A stretch of DNA of 64,000 nucleotides from Utricularia gibba. Lineage: Eukaryota > Streptophyta > Magnoliopsida > Lamiales > Lentibulariaceae. Made by a program: the position numbers and the translations under genes. This document shows, one piece after another, positions 24,401-36,639 of this stretch. Each line of letters starts with the position of its first letter. Positions within the stretch are counted from its first letter, which is position 1. The stretch covers positions 310,001-374,000 of the forward strand of contig NEEC01000009.1 of NCBI GenBank assembly GCA_002189035.1, read 5' to 3'. Below the pieces are notes generated by a model. That model was not told the origin of the DNA. It worked only from the letters and a program-made list of their open reading frames with translations, and made no database searches.

Positions 24401-27283
24401 TTCTCTGGATCTACTGTTGGAGAGGCTCTGCTAAGAATGAGAGGCATGTTTACTGAGGAATACATGTATTGGGTTTGTGTTGGAGCACTCTTTGGATTTT
24501 CCATTCTCTTCAACATCGGCTTTATCTTGAAATTGACCTACATAAAGCGTAAGTTCTCTAGCTATCATCTCTTTGTACAAAATTTTATTACCTCTTACAC
24601 AAATATGTGCAGCTTTTGGAGATAAAAGGTCAACAAACATACTCAAGCATGAAAAAAAATCCACAATGAAATGTCATACAGCTACGAAGAAGGGAATGAT
24701 GCTTCCGTTTACTCCCTTGTCTTTAACATTTAACCATGTGAACTACTATGTTGATATGCCTTCAGTAAGTCATCACATCCATTTGAAGCTGATACAGTCT
24801 TAATGATAGTGTGTTAATATATATTGGCTTCTTCTAGGAAATGAAGAAGAATGGGATAAAAGAAAATCGGTTGCAACTGTTGAGCAATGTGAGTGGAGCA
24901 TTTAGGCCAGGAATTTTGACGATGTTAGCAGGTGTTAGTGGTGCAGGGAAGACTACATTGATGGATGTTTTAGCAGGAAGAAAAACTAGTGGTTACATTG
25001 AAGGCATTGTGAATATTTCTGGTTATCCGAAAAATCAATCCACTTTTGCTAAAATAAGTAGCTATTGTGAACAGACGGATATCCACTCCCCTAATGTTAC
25101 CGTTTATGAGGCAATCATCTTTTCTGCATGGCTACGGCTTTCGCCTAAAGTAAGCAGGAGAACACGATTGGTAGGTCTTACTCATATAGAAACTATGGCA
25201 TTTTAGCTACTCATCTTCTGAAATTTTCTTAATGTTTTAAGATGTTTGTGGAGGAAGTGATGGAGTTGATTGAGTTGCAACCATTGAGGAATTGTCTGGT
25301 TGGACTTCCAGGAATTGATGGTTTGTCAACAGAACAGAGAAAAAGGCTAACCATAGCTATAGAACTTGTAGCTAATCCCTCAATAATCTTCATGGATGAG
25401 CCCACATCAGGACTTGATGCTAGAGCTGCTGCAATCATCATGCGAACTATTCGTAACACAGTTGACACAGGGCGAACTGTTGTTTGCACAATTCACCAAC
25501 CAAATATTAATATATTTGAAGCATTTGATGAGGTTGTTAACAAAAACTTGATTCTCATTGTGGTTTTTGGATTTTAAATCTTTGTTGTGTTGCAGCTAAT
25601 GTTGATGAAGAGAGGACAACTTATATATGCAGGACCTCTAGGCCGTGATTCTTGCCATATGATAGATTACTTTCAAGTGAGTATTTCTACCTAATATCAC
25701 AAAAACTTGCATATTTCTGTTGTAATTATAAGAATGTGAGGAACAATCATAGGTTCAAGCATGCTCAATCTATTATTTAGTAGCTTATAATATGAAATTG
25801 TGATGCAGTCAATTCCAGGAATTCCTAAGATTGAAAATGAAGTCAATCCCTCTACATGGATGCTCAACATTTGCACACCAACCATGGAAGAACTGCTACA
25901 AATTGATTTTGCTGAGATTTATGCCAATTCTGATCTATATAGGTGATAAAAAGCCCTTAAAACACATGCAATAATTTCCTTTTCTTACATTTTGTGTTCT
26001 CTTAAATTCAAGTATGAGTTTCTTATTTTACAGGAAGAATCAAGAATTAATTAAGCAACTGAGCAGCCCCGCACCTGGATCACAAGATCTCCATTTTCTC
26101 ACTAAATATTCCCAACCATTTTTTTCTCAATTTGGAGCTTGCTTTTGGAAACAACACTTTTCTTATTGGAGAAATCCGCATTACAATGTTATGCGGCTCT
26201 TAATGACAACTATCAGTGGCATTATTTTTGGTATCATATTCTGGAAAAAGGGAAGCAAGATGTATGTTTTTTTGAGTATTTTACCAATTTTAGAAGTGGT
26301 TCATCTTTGGATTTGGCATAGATGTCATGGTGAATTTAGCAAAGTGATTTTCATGGCTTGTATGCCAATGCTAAAGATGAATCATTTATCTACATCTTTT
26401 TTAATCATATGAGAAATGATTGTGCAGAGATAAGTTACAAGATCTCATGGACCTGGTTGGAGCCATGTATGCTATCAATTTCCTTGGAGGGATGTATACT
26501 TATGCAGTTCTCTCAATAGTTGATATAGAAAGAACTGTTTTTTACCGTGAAAATGCAGCTGGAATGTACTCAGCCTTACCATATGCATTTGCTCAGGTAA
26601 AAGCACTTTCTCATTATTTTGTATACATTTAAGTCCATGACTATTGTCTCATCTTTTGATATATCCCTCTTCTCAACACAGGTTGCCATTGAGACCATTC
26701 ACATAAGTGTGCAAGCATTTATATACAGTGTTATCCTTTTCCTGATGATGGGATTCGAACTGCAACCTTACAAATTCCTTTGGTTCTACTTTTACCTATT
26801 AATGTGCTTCATGTACTTCACAGCATATGGAATGATGCTTATATCACTTACACCAAATTGCAACATTGCTGTCCTAATCATGACATTCATGCTAAGTTGG
26901 TGGAATCTCTTCTCTGGCTTTCTTATACCAAGATCGGTAAGATGAAGTTGGTAGCATTATCAATTTTCAATAACTTAAGCATATGATTCATTTCCTTCTC
27001 ACTTGTTTTGTAGCAAATCCCAATATGGTGGAGATGGTACTATTGGGCTTCTCCAACATCATGGACAATTTATGGCCTCATCACATCTCAAATAGGTGAC
27101 TTTAGCAATGCAATTGAGATTCCAGGATATGGGAGAGTTCCTTTGAAATATTTTCTACAATTTTACTTTGGATTTGAATCCAAATTCTTACCAATTGTAG
27201 CGATAGTTAACTTTGCATGGGTTCTTTTCTTTTGTCTAGTTTTTGCATTGGGTATTAAGTTCCTCAATTTTCAAAAGAGATGA
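21427..27283 (+). CDS. Full-size PDR-type ABC transporter (ABCG subfamily)
   Basis: Predicted 1414-aa plasma-membrane exporter, (NBD-TMD)x2. Coding exons: 21427-21749, 21851-21971, 22081-22169, 22243-22327, 22416-22706, 22784-22874, 22954-23854, 23935-24095, 24195-24298, 24383-24548, 24613-24764, 24838-25170, 25242-25532, 25596-25676, 25809-25942, 26034-26261, 26428-26596, 26682-26936 and 27014-27283; phases close. NBD1: Walker A GPPGAGKS (about 183-190), signature ISGGQKKR (about 322), Walker [13 protein letters not shown]2: Walker A GVSGAGKT (860-867), LSTEQRKR signature (about 968), Walker [10 protein letters not shown] (990-998) and TIHQP H-loop. Hydrophobic segments at about 480-690 and 1140-1400 form the two membrane domains. 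Such transporters export terpenoids, hormones or other lipophilic compounds; the substrate here is unknown. Odd point: the NBD1 catalytic Glu position is Asp (codon 22995-22997). The N-terminus before the first NBD is divergent from typical PDR proteins. Confidence 0.93.
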
Positions 27284-27342
27284 GTTTTTGCGACTTGTGA
27301 ACTGTAAATTTATATTGCTATTACTATATGTGTTTCTCTTAC

Positions 27343-27348
27343 AATAAA
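27343..27348 (+). promoter_or_regulatory. Polyadenylation signal of ABC transporter gene
   Basis: AATAAA 60 bp after the stop codon, in a normal 3' UTR position. Confidence 0.5.
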
Positions 27349-27359
27349 AAATGTGATAT

Positions 27360-29849
27360 AACTAATCAAATGAAGAAGAGTACATGAATTATGCATGCTT
27401 TGAGATGAGACCCTTGTTGCACTCTTCCAACTTCTTCATCCTCATCATCTCATTTTGATTCAACACTTGTAGTTACACTATAACCATGTTGAAACATGTA
27501 GAATAAATCATACCTAGTTTCATGACTAATTTAGTTAAATGTCGGTATCATAAATTTTTTTTTGTTAAAATATCTGTTGTTTTAATATTATTATCAAGCT
27601 ATTTTTGTTTACTAATTTTTTTTCGTAAAAATATCTGCGTTTTTTTATATATATTATTTGTTATAAAAATACCTGTTGTTTAGTAAAATCTATTTATTTT
27701 ACTTTATTTGATGTTTTTGCAAATTATTTTTTATTTTTCAATTTGCATCTAGTTAATTATAATGTACTAGATATTAAATATATTTTCATTAAATAATTTT
27801 TTAAATATAAATGTATTTATATTTCATAAATCCATAAATTCAATTGTACATTATAGATATTAATTTTAGAATTTTAGTAATCTTGGTTAATTAGATACTA
27901 AGAAAGAAAAAATAATTATGTACTAAATTAAAAATTAAAAAAAATTGAAATAAAATTACATCATGTCTTTCCAATAGTGTAAGAGTTGGATAGTTTTCTT
28001 AATATGATCTTTTAAGATCAAAAAACTTGTCAATTATCTCCTACTATTTATTATTACACAAATATATATATTGTTTCTTATTTTTTATTAGAATACTTAT
28101 GTTATTGTTATTTCAAATAACGTAATTATAGTTTTATTATTTTTCGTAAGATTGTTATAATTAAATATATATGTAGTTTTTTTAAAAAATTGAAAGACTT
28201 TAATTGAAAATAAATTTTAAACATTTTCAATTTAATTTTATTAATAAACCTGTAATTTATTAATGCAAATGTATTTGAAAAAATATTTCGAAATTTTATA
28301 ACATCTCCAAAGTTACCCAATTAATTTTATAACATTTACAAATTTGTGATATATTAGATTAACATTGAATTAGTTAAATAGCCTACTTCAAAAAATTCAT
28401 TGTCTATATAGCCTATTTGATAAATATTGATCAAATAGTATTCTTTTGTATTTTTTGTGCTAAAAAGCTATATTTTTTATATATTATATTTAATATAATA
28501 AAAGTAACTCATCTTTATTTATAAAACATTGAAATATAAACATATATATCGATATAATTGTTATTTAGATTTTATGTTCTTATTTAATAAACAATTAGAG
28601 TTATAGAGGTACCTAAATAATACCTATATAAATAAGAACATAAAATTGAAATATCAATTATATTTATATATGCTTATATTTCAATTTTTTGTAACTAAAA
28701 ATTAGCTTTTTTATTATATTAAATATGATATACAAAAAGTAATATTTCTTAATCAAAAAATATACATAAGAAGATTATTTGATCAATGTTCATTTATAAT
28801 TTTTATTTAAATTAAAATCAGTAATTCGTTTTTGTATATTTAATTCATAAGAATTTATATTATACATTTTATATATCTTTTGTTTGTTTATTAATGAGCA
28901 TGCATGTAAAAAAAATACTAATGTTAAATTCTAACATTCAAAAATAATTTCAAAAAACTATGAAATAAATATTCTGAATAATATGAGAATAAATAAAAAA
29001 TTATCTTTTAATATTATGATTTATGCATTAACTAAAAGATTGATGCAACATGAAAACATAAATCTGAAAATACAATTATTTATTTAAAGTGAACACACTT
29101 CACTTTGAAATCAAGATTATACACATAATTTTATCTTTTACTTTGTGGAAGCAAGTTCCAAACAAGTCTATTAACCAATGATTTTGATTTGCTTTCTTGT
29201 TATATTGGTTGGGATATATCCATTGATGAGCAGGATTCTTGTAATAATTGAGGATGTGAAATTGAATACCTTGGAGCTATATATGCTGAATTTTCATTTG
29301 GATTCCAAGAGTTTTCTTCATACGACGAGTGTCTTAACCATAAACTTGAAGCAATGGTCAATTGTGGAGACAAACAATTTGAATCTCTTCTTAATGGTGG
29401 CTCTAGTGTAGAAGAGACATCAAGTCATTTATCTAGTGTGGATATAGTGAAGCTAGCATCAATAGAATTTGGATCTTCCCTTGTTTGTTGTTGATGATGA
29501 TGTCTTACTCTTCTTTGAAAATCAATTGTGCCATTTAGTCATGTTTTTTGGATTGGTCTTGTTTTCTTTGCTCTACATTGTGATGGATCAACCAATAGCT
29601 GAAAAGGTCCTAGTCCCCATTTCTGCTCATCTCGAACATGATGAACCTAACTACAATATGTATTAACAAGATAATGAGATCGATAGTAGTCACTTATTTA
29701 TCTTTTGGATTCACTCGAAATTGATGACAAGCCTACAAAAAAATGATAATTAGTTGTGAAATCGTAATATTGTAATATATATATATATATTTCATTTTAG
29801 TTTACCTTTTGAGCAATACTTTATCCCATCTCTTGTCTTGAATGTGATT
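27360..29849. other. AT-rich intergenic DNA
   Basis: Strongly AT-rich with no recognisable gene. Small GC-richer islands (29180-29670) contain short frames of 65-77 codons that match nothing I know. They may be the far C-terminal part of the MULE gene or another decayed repeat. A short (AT)n run lies near 29767-29780. Confidence 0.45.
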
Positions 29850-30008
29850 TACACCTCTTGCTCAAAGGAATTGTACACAATACAATTGAGTTGAGGTAGT
29901 AATCTGGGATGGTGAAAAACGCTTATAGAGCTTATAAGGTGCTAAGAGTCCTGATTCTCGATCACTTATTAAACATACTCCTTACCTACCATGTATTACA
30001 TATATATC
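29850..30008 (-). pseudogene. MULE transposase, C-terminal-side fragment
   Basis: On the reverse strand, 29985-29950 reads GVCLISDRESGLL, the ICLISDRHxGI block that follows the catalytic region of Mutator-like transposases. The other side of the same gene lies at 39758-40230. Joining 39758 to 30008 directly keeps one frame (...MKQL-DIYVIHG...GVCLISDR), apart from one stop. This shows the two PIF/Harbinger elements between them were inserted later. Further downstream the sequence is too decayed to follow. Confidence 0.75.
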
Positions 30009-30624
30009 TAATGGTACATTTGGTTGTTAGTTTCAAAGTGGTTATAGGTGAATTAACAAAAGATACCCTTGTTTGGTATGTTGTTATATATTTAACTAGT
30101 TTTTAAACCCAAACCCACATAAAACCTTTCATAAACCTAATTTGTGGGTATTTCTTAAACCCACTAATTAGATGGGTTTTAAAAATACCCATTCAAGTTT
30201 TGACAATTTTGCTCTTTTAGTATTCAAAAATTGAAAAGTTGAAATGAATGACTGTAGTAGGCATCTTGTGGAAGACTCACGACAACCCTCATTATGCATG
30301 GCCTATTGAAAGATTTGATGGAGTGAACATATAGTTAATTGATTTGTGGAATCCCTAAACACGTCGAAAATTGAGGTAAGCATACGTGCGGTAGTCTCAT
30401 TTTTTCGATTCAGCATTCTTGACCTAATAATTTCATATTGGATGAAAAACCGATTGCATTTAGTTGTTATCAGCATCAATGACATTGTTTTGATGAGAAA
30501 GTCATTATTTTAATTTCAAATTATATTTTTAATTACAATGCAGATATGTCACGTGAACAAGAGTTGGTTTTCTTATAAATCTCAAGTTTGGTTATAGTGG
30601 AATAGATCTTCATTATGTATTTAA

Positions 30625-33172
30625 TATCAATACGAGATGATGTTCCATCTATATGTCGTGGATACTCTATGTTGCATCGAATACCGAAGCAAATATCAAA
30701 CATGAGTGATGTAATCATTGATTACAACAACACTACATTAGAAGAATTGAGAATGAGAAAGCATGTTTTTGGGAGATTATGTTAAATGTTGAAGAATTTT
30801 GCTCAATTATGAAGCTCTAAATATGTATCTATAAGTGAAATGGTTGCTTCTTTTCTCGTTATCTTGGCACATGTTGCGTGTTGTTTCTTCAACAAATTTT
30901 AAATATTTATAAAACGTAAAACACAAAAAGCGTAGTACAAGTATCGATCTCAAAGAGTTGTTTTTCGTGAAAAGTGTTTGTAAGAAACTTTCAAAAAATG
31001 TCACGGTTTTGCAAAAGGGGGTTTTTGAGATGCAGAAATAAAAGTTGCAACCTAAGTGATGTGCCTTAACTACGGGGCGCAGTTCTCGGGAATGAAATTC
31101 CATCTCCTTCCTTTGTCCGTCCTTACCTCGGTTTTTACTGATTTCTTCCGAATAGCTGGTTATAGGAGCAGGGAATTGCCTACTCTCCCTTACACTCTGA
31201 TTGACAAGAAGGCACAGAAATAGCCTCATGTGGTTCCCCCTTGGACGATTAGGAAGACAAGAGGATTGCCTTCGATTACCTTCAAAACCGAATGGTGCGT
31301 GTGTGCCCAGATGTTGCCAATGGTCAGTGGTAGGTCCGAGGTCACAACCTGTCCACTGTCGTGGTACTTAGGCCACAAGCAATCCGCTACTTCCCTCGAA
31401 CCGGTATGGTTGGAGTTGGTGCTCTTCACCTTGATCTTCACCAAAATCCGCGAGGAGTGGCCTGCTACTCATGGAGCTTGACTAGGAGTCGTTACAGAAA
31501 GACTGCAACAAGACGCGTGGAAGTATGCATAATCTGAAATGAATTCAACGAAGAATCGTGTATTGTTCAAGAATTGGAAGGAAACTTCATTTTCTCCCAG
31601 AAACTAAAGGTTTTTAGCCACAAAGAACCATCAAAACAGAAACGAAAATGGAAGTTAAGTGTTCTTCCTCATTGAGGGGAGGAAGAACTCAAAAGTTCTA
31701 AGTCTAGAAACAAAGGTTCAAAAGTCTAGCGTTCAAAAGTCCAAAACTAAGTGCTCTAATTGGCTTTTATATCACTCCCCACGTTCATTATCTTCTTTGG
31801 GTCCCCTTCGCATCATTCCTTCTGTCTTGTGTGCAAGTTAGCGCCCAATTATTGCTGTTGATTCTGATATGCCGTAAGTCATGAGCCTTGACCAGTGTCA
31901 GTCTTCCGCCAACAATTGTTCCAAGTCGTGTACAAGACACGAAAAGTTAGAGTCTGACCTCTTGTAATACTTCTACAACACTCTACGACAGTCTCCTGAC
32001 ATGTCTCGGTCAAAGAGCACGAAAAAAGACAGAAAAAATATATAAATAGGAAAATAGGATTTTTCTAAGGAAATACAATTACTTATCAATATAATTCCTA
32101 ATTGGACGACTTAGCACTAAATTAATATATAATAATACCTAATAATTAACTAGAATATGATACTTAACAGCACATCATTACAAGCAACGTATACAAAAGT
32201 GCAATTATAAGAGATCGACTCAGATAATTAGCAAGAATTTTCATAAGGTACTTTCAATAGTTCTAAATTTTCATGATAAATTTCTGGTGAAGCCACAGTC
32301 ATATAATGAAAATGTGCCACATGCCCTTAAGTATTTTTCAATATGTGCATTGATTGCATTGTTATGTTGTTATATTTTTATAATATTAATATTGAAACAT
32401 GAAATATACAGAACTCTTTGGGAGCTTTAGATGATATGTGTATCAATGTCAGAGTTGACATGAAGGATAAGGTGAGGTACATGACTAGAAAGAGTACTAT
32501 CTCAACAAATGTTTTAGGAGTTGTGATGCCAAGTTAAATTTCATATACGCTCTTAGCGGTTTGGAAGGATCTGCTGTAGATAGTCGAGTGCTTCGTGATG
32601 CTCTAACAAGAGAAAATGGATTACGGGTGTGCAAAGGTGAGGTTTAACATTATCATATAGTAGTAATGCTCAATTCTTAACCGTATTGTACAACACTTTG
32701 CTTTTTAGGGAATTACTTCTTATGTGACAACAGTTATACCAACAGTGAAGGTTTTTTAACACCTTATCACAATATTCGTTATCATTTGAAGGAGTTTCGT
32801 GCAGGAAATCAAGCCCCTCAGAATGCAAAAGAATTATTTAATATGAGACATGCAAAGGTGCGGAATGTTATTGAGCGAGCTTGGGCTGTATTGAAAATGC
32901 GTTGGGGTATTTTACGAGATCCTTCATTCTACCCCATTAAGACTCAAAATCACATCATTCTGACATGCATTTTTCTGCATAACTTCATACGAATGGAAAT
33001 GACATATGACCCAATAGAAGCAAAAATCCCATGGGATTACAACAGCAGTGAAGGTAATGAAGAAAATAATCATGAGAATCTATTTATTTACGAGATTGAG
33101 TCATCACAAGCATGGACAAATTGGAGGGATGATATTGCAAACAATATGTGGAATTCATATATGAGAATTTAA
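30625..33172 (+). pseudogene. PIF/Harbinger DDE transposase (element 1)
   Basis: The N-terminal part at about 30625-30871 reads ...MLHRIPKQ, then EELRMRKHVFGRL and EMVASFLVILA. It stops at the solo LTR and resumes at 32170 with HHYKQR and KNFHKVL. After an intron (about 32350-32409), LGALDD carries the first Asp. After one missing base, GSAVDSRVLRDA carries the second Asp. After a second intron (32637-32708), NVIERAWAVLKMRWGI carries the Glu, then CIFLHNFIRMEM and a natural end at 33172. DDE residues are therefore visible. In-frame stops near 30780-30820, the 1-bp loss near 32523 and the LTR insertion make it a pseudogene. The last exon (32709-33172) is open and well preserved. Confidence 0.88.
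30872..32169 (+). repeat. Solo LTR (copy 2) with 5-bp target duplication
   Basis: Begins TGTTGCGTG and ends CTTAACA, matching the repeat at 13754-15063. It is flanked by GCACA at 30867-30871 and GCACA at 32170-32174. The interrupted sequence is the transposase of PIF element 1. Removing the LTR and one GCACA restores the frame at ...VILA-HHYKQR. No internal retrotransposon sequence is present, so this is a solo LTR left by recombination. Confidence 0.92.
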
Positions 33173-33364
33173 ATATGAAAATGATGTTTTTTATATTATT
33201 TCATAGACAATGATTACATATTTCATTATGATATTGATTATTAAAAAATGACATGAATACTTATAACCAAAAGATCTTTCCATGAACAAACATCAAAATA
33301 GTTCAAGTCAGCATGTTTAAATAAAAGAAGTGCTCAAGAGGGATCACAACTCACATGCAATGCT

Positions 33365-33950
33365 TTAACATCCACCAAATAATTCATAGCAAATGTTTTG
33401 AATCATTTCTACACGAGCTTCCTCATCCAAAGTGAGGAATACCTGCGTCTTGCCCGGAGATGTGAAAATGTTCTCACAAATTTTGGTTAATTGAGAAACT
33501 GACATCTGAATAGGCATACTTCGAATGCATCGAGTAACTTCACGTCGCTACTCTTGCACTACTATTTCAGCACCTCCCAATTTAGATTCAGCTGCTTCAA
33601 TGGCAACAACTATTCTCTCAGCAAAAGCTTTTAACTTCACCATAAAATCTGAGTTTTCTATCAACCTTTTTCCTTTTCTTGTTGCTTTTGCTATGAGAAT
33701 TGACATTTGGTGATGCGATTTCATCAAAAAATGTAGTAGAGTCTGTTGTGGCTGTGGTGAAAGCATCATTTCTCCCATGATCATGTGATGGTAATGATAC
33801 AAATATTTCTGAGGGTATAGAAGCTTGTTGTGTAGCATCATGAAATCCAGCAGCTGCTTTCCCAGTTGTACAATCCTTGTCAAAAATTTCAAACCAAACA
33901 TCAAATTCAGGCCAAGTCTTGTTCCTCACCCCATTTGCCTTTAAATATGA
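33365..33950 (-). pseudogene. PIF/Harbinger ORF1, Myb/SANT-like protein (element 1)
   Basis: The reverse strand from a probable splice acceptor at about 33951 reads SYLKANGVRNKTW, then EIFDKDCTTGKAA. This is the end of the Myb/SANT-like domain found in plant PIF ORF1 proteins (usual core IFGKDRATG). A Lys-rich stretch (NKKRKKVDRK) could be a nuclear signal. After a frameshift the frame continues FAERIVVAIEAAESKLGG, a stop, and a C-terminal helix ending YELFGGC with stop at 33365-33367. ORF1 proteins bind DNA and assist the transposase (family knowledge). The N-terminal exon was not found. Confidence 0.8.
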
Positions 33951-34009
33951 CTGCCACAAATGAATATACAAATGATGTAATGATATGTATAAATAATAAG
34001 AGGCACACA

Positions 34010-34110
34010 TGCATGACGTACAAGTGGCGCACATGCAAGAGGACACATGGTGTACTTGCAACAGGACATGTGGCACACATGCGAGATGACACATGTCACG
34101 CACTTAGTGG
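34010..34110. repeat. Short minisatellite
   Basis: Two imperfect units of about 45 bp containing GGCRCACATGC and GACACATG (starts about 34026 and 34069), with degenerate partial units around them. Confidence 0.6.
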
Positions 34111-34295
34111 TTGTCACTTGGATACATTTGATTGGCTAGGTTGGTATAAAGTAAAACAAGTTAAAACTAAAGAGTAAAGTACTTAAAGCTTGAATCCTCA
34201 CAATCACCTCTCCTTATTTTGAGTTTCGTCCCAAACTTGATTAAAGTCATCTATGCCAACTTTGGGAACTCCGTAAGTATTTGAGATTCAACTTC

Positions 34296-34715
34296 CTAGG
34301 TAGCCTCTTCTGTACTGTGATTAGACCATTGAACTTTCACCATAGGAATCACCTTAGTCCTCAATTTCCTTTCTTGTCTATCAAGTATCTTGATTGGTGT
34401 TTCTATGTAGGATAGTTGATCATCAACAACAATATAGTCAAGAATCACCTTATGTTGGTCGGTATCCAAACATTTGCGTAGCTGAGAAACATGGAAAACA
34501 TTGTGTATTTTGGCATACTCTTCAGGTAATCTTAGCATATATGCCATTGATCCAATTCTTTTCTCGATCTGGTATGGAGCAATATATCTTGGAGCAAATT
34601 TATTTGGTCTTTTGATCCGAGATACTACTTTCATTAGAGTAACCTTGAGATATACAAAGTCTCCAACCATATACTTGTGTAGTACCCTATAAAACAAATA
34701 TTCAAAAATACACAA
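34296..34715 (-). pseudogene. Ty3/gypsy integrase C-terminal fragment
   Basis: The reverse-strand frame reads VGDFVYLKVTLMK, KFAPRYIAPYQIEKRIG, AYMLRLPEEYAKIHNVFHVSQLRK, the classic C-terminal (GPY/F-like) domain of plant Ty3/gypsy integrases. The rest of pol and any LTRs are absent nearby. It lies within the right part of PIF element 1, so it is a later insert or captured scrap. Confidence 0.85.
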
Positions 34716-34739
34716 TAATTATTTAAACTATTCAAAATG

Positions 34740-35035
34740 AATTGCATGCATGCATCCCTCATAATGATGACCTTGACTTGTTCTCCTAGTTGTAGCAATA
34801 CATCAATACATGTTACAATGATGAATCATCCATCAAATCACCATGTTACAATGATGAATCATCATGATTCTCAAATCCACACATCAAATCAGCATTTTAC
34901 ACCAATGATTCATCTTGAATCCACACATCAAATCACTGATGGAAATCATACATATGTCACAATGATGAAAATCAAGTACATACCTGATTCATCAAGTCAT
35001 GCATCAAATCACGCATCGAATCATCAAGATTGAAA
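34740..35035. repeat. Degenerate tandem repeat (CATCAAATCA-type units)
   Basis: Repeated blocks such as CACACATCAAATCA and ACAATGATGAATCATC recur with irregular spacing across 34795-35030. No coding potential is credited to the frame running through it. Confidence 0.6.
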
Positions 35036-35857
35036 AGTTGTTTGGAGGAATTTATACTGATCGTGAATTCCCAATTAGGAGCAAACCCTAGACATCTCAA
35101 TTTAATGTAGTCAAAGTAAAAATAATGGATAATAATTCATTTAATTCATAAAGTTATTTTGGAAATTTAAATATAAACTATCTAATACCCAAATATCAAT
35201 ATCATTTAACCAAACAAATTGAATTGGTTAATATTAATACAGTAAACAAACAACATTTTAGTTTAACCCATCTACACCCAAATAAATTATACCCAAATTA
35301 TCTAAACTCAATTAATACATTTCCATCCAATCAAATGCACCCTAAGGGCGCGTTTGGTTGCTGGATTTGGTCTAAACCCAAATTTAGTTTATTTGGATTT
35401 AGGTAACCCGGTTTTATGGGTTTAGGGGGTGTAAATCGTGTTTGGTTGATGGGTTTTGCATTATTTGGGTTTAAATGAACCCATGTTTGGTAGGTGGGTA
35501 TAAAATTGGGTTTATGAATAATTTTCATGGGAATTTACCAATATAGCTTTCCTCAACAATAAACTATTCCTCTTTATTATCGTTTGTTTTCCTCTTCGTC
35601 CACCGACTTTCACACCCGGTTGTCGCGGTGCTGCCGGTCGACGAGATCTCCCAATTTCACAAGTAAGTGAGAGTGAAGAGTCCTGGGTTAAGTCCAGATT
35701 GTATACTCCCTTCGTTGCGTAGAGTTTCTCATTTGAAATCAATTGAATTTTGAGTAAATTTTACGGTTTACTTGTTGTAAGTGTTCGGTGTAGGTGTTTT
35801 GTTCTTGCTGTTTGCTTTCCTCCAGCACAGATTGCAGGTATGCACAGCCCAATCGTG

Positions 35858-36345
35858 ATGGAAGACTCTCACAAAAAAACGAAACGCGCCTAGAAGCCAG
35901 ATGAGGAGAAAGACTTGTTGCACGCTTTGAAGCAGATAGTGAAAGAAGCCTAGAAAATTAAGAATGGTTTTAGGAGTGGGTATCACCGAGCGTTGGAGAC
36001 AGAGTTCTTGAAACTGCACCCTACAACCGACATCCGTGCACACCCGCATATATCTAGCAAGGTGCATACCTGGAAAAAAGACTATTACCTCCTTGTAGAT
36101 TTTTTATCAAGGTCGGGCACTGGTTTCAATGAGCTGACTTACACCGTAGATGCAGACGAGGATGTTTGGAAGGAGTTTGATAAGATACGTATGCCCTATT
36201 CTCACTGTGTTATATTCGGTGCTTACCGTGTTCTTATGTTAGCATGCACCCAGGCTGCGCGTCCTAAGACACAAATCGTGGCCGTATTATATGGAGTGGT
36301 AGGAAATATTTGGAAAGGATCGGGCTACAGGAGATAGAACGATGA
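35858..36345 (+). pseudogene. PIF/Harbinger ORF1, Myb/SANT-like protein (element 2)
   Basis: From ATG 35858 the frame reads MEDSHKKTKRA-stop-KPDEEKDLLHALKQIVKEA-stop-K, then NGFRSGYHRALETEFLKLHP and SKVHTWKKDYYLLVDFLSRSG, a Myb/SANT-like (trihelix-type) DNA-binding domain. Near 36308 a second frame carries IFGKDRATGDRTMS, the conserved end of this domain, so there is a frameshift between about 36180 and 36300. Two early TAG codons and the shift make it a pseudogene. Downstream sequence is taken over by the captured phosphatase fragment on the opposite strand. Confidence 0.8.
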
Positions 36346-36639
36346 GCTATGTAGCCGCGTATGAACAAGAGTGGTGCTTCGTTGTTGAGCACTCTTCCAC
36401 AAACGTGGTGCTGCAACTACCGCCACGTTCAGTGCGATACTATCAAGTAGTGATGGACTAGCACCGCGTTGGTGTTGCATATTACGAAGCACCACGTCTA
36501 GACGCAAGGTTTCAAATCCAGTGATGGCACTGGATGTTACAACATGCGGTGCCACAGCGATCAGTGGCCGATCAAAAACTAAAAAGGTCAGCATACGATA
36601 GTTCACGCAAGATCCATGCAATTTCAAAGGTGCATCATC

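Larger units (their letters stand above)
30012..35342 (+). mobile_element. PIF/Harbinger element 1, interrupted by a solo LTR
   Basis: Left end TGGTACATTTGGTTG and reverse of the right end GGGTGCATTTGATTG match at 12 of 15 positions. The element is flanked by TAA at 30009-30011 and 35343-35345, the three-base target duplication typical of PIF/Harbinger. Inside are a DDE transposase on the plus strand (30625-33172) and a Myb/SANT-like ORF1 on the minus strand (33365-33950), tail to tail. A solo LTR (30872-32169) and a Ty3/gypsy integrase fragment (34296-34715) have been added later. Both genes carry stops or frameshifts, so it is dead. Confidence 0.75.

Noticed and set aside
26745-26770. Sequence GGGATTCGAACTGC resembling the end of a tRNA gene on the minus strand
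   Set aside because: It lies within a conserved coding exon of the ABC transporter (GFELQPY), and no matching acceptor stem or anticodon arm is present.
34010-35035. Regularly repeated blocks that might suggest a CRISPR-like array
   Set aside because: Repeat units are degenerate, spacing is irregular, and the context is a plant nuclear transposon; these are minisatellites.
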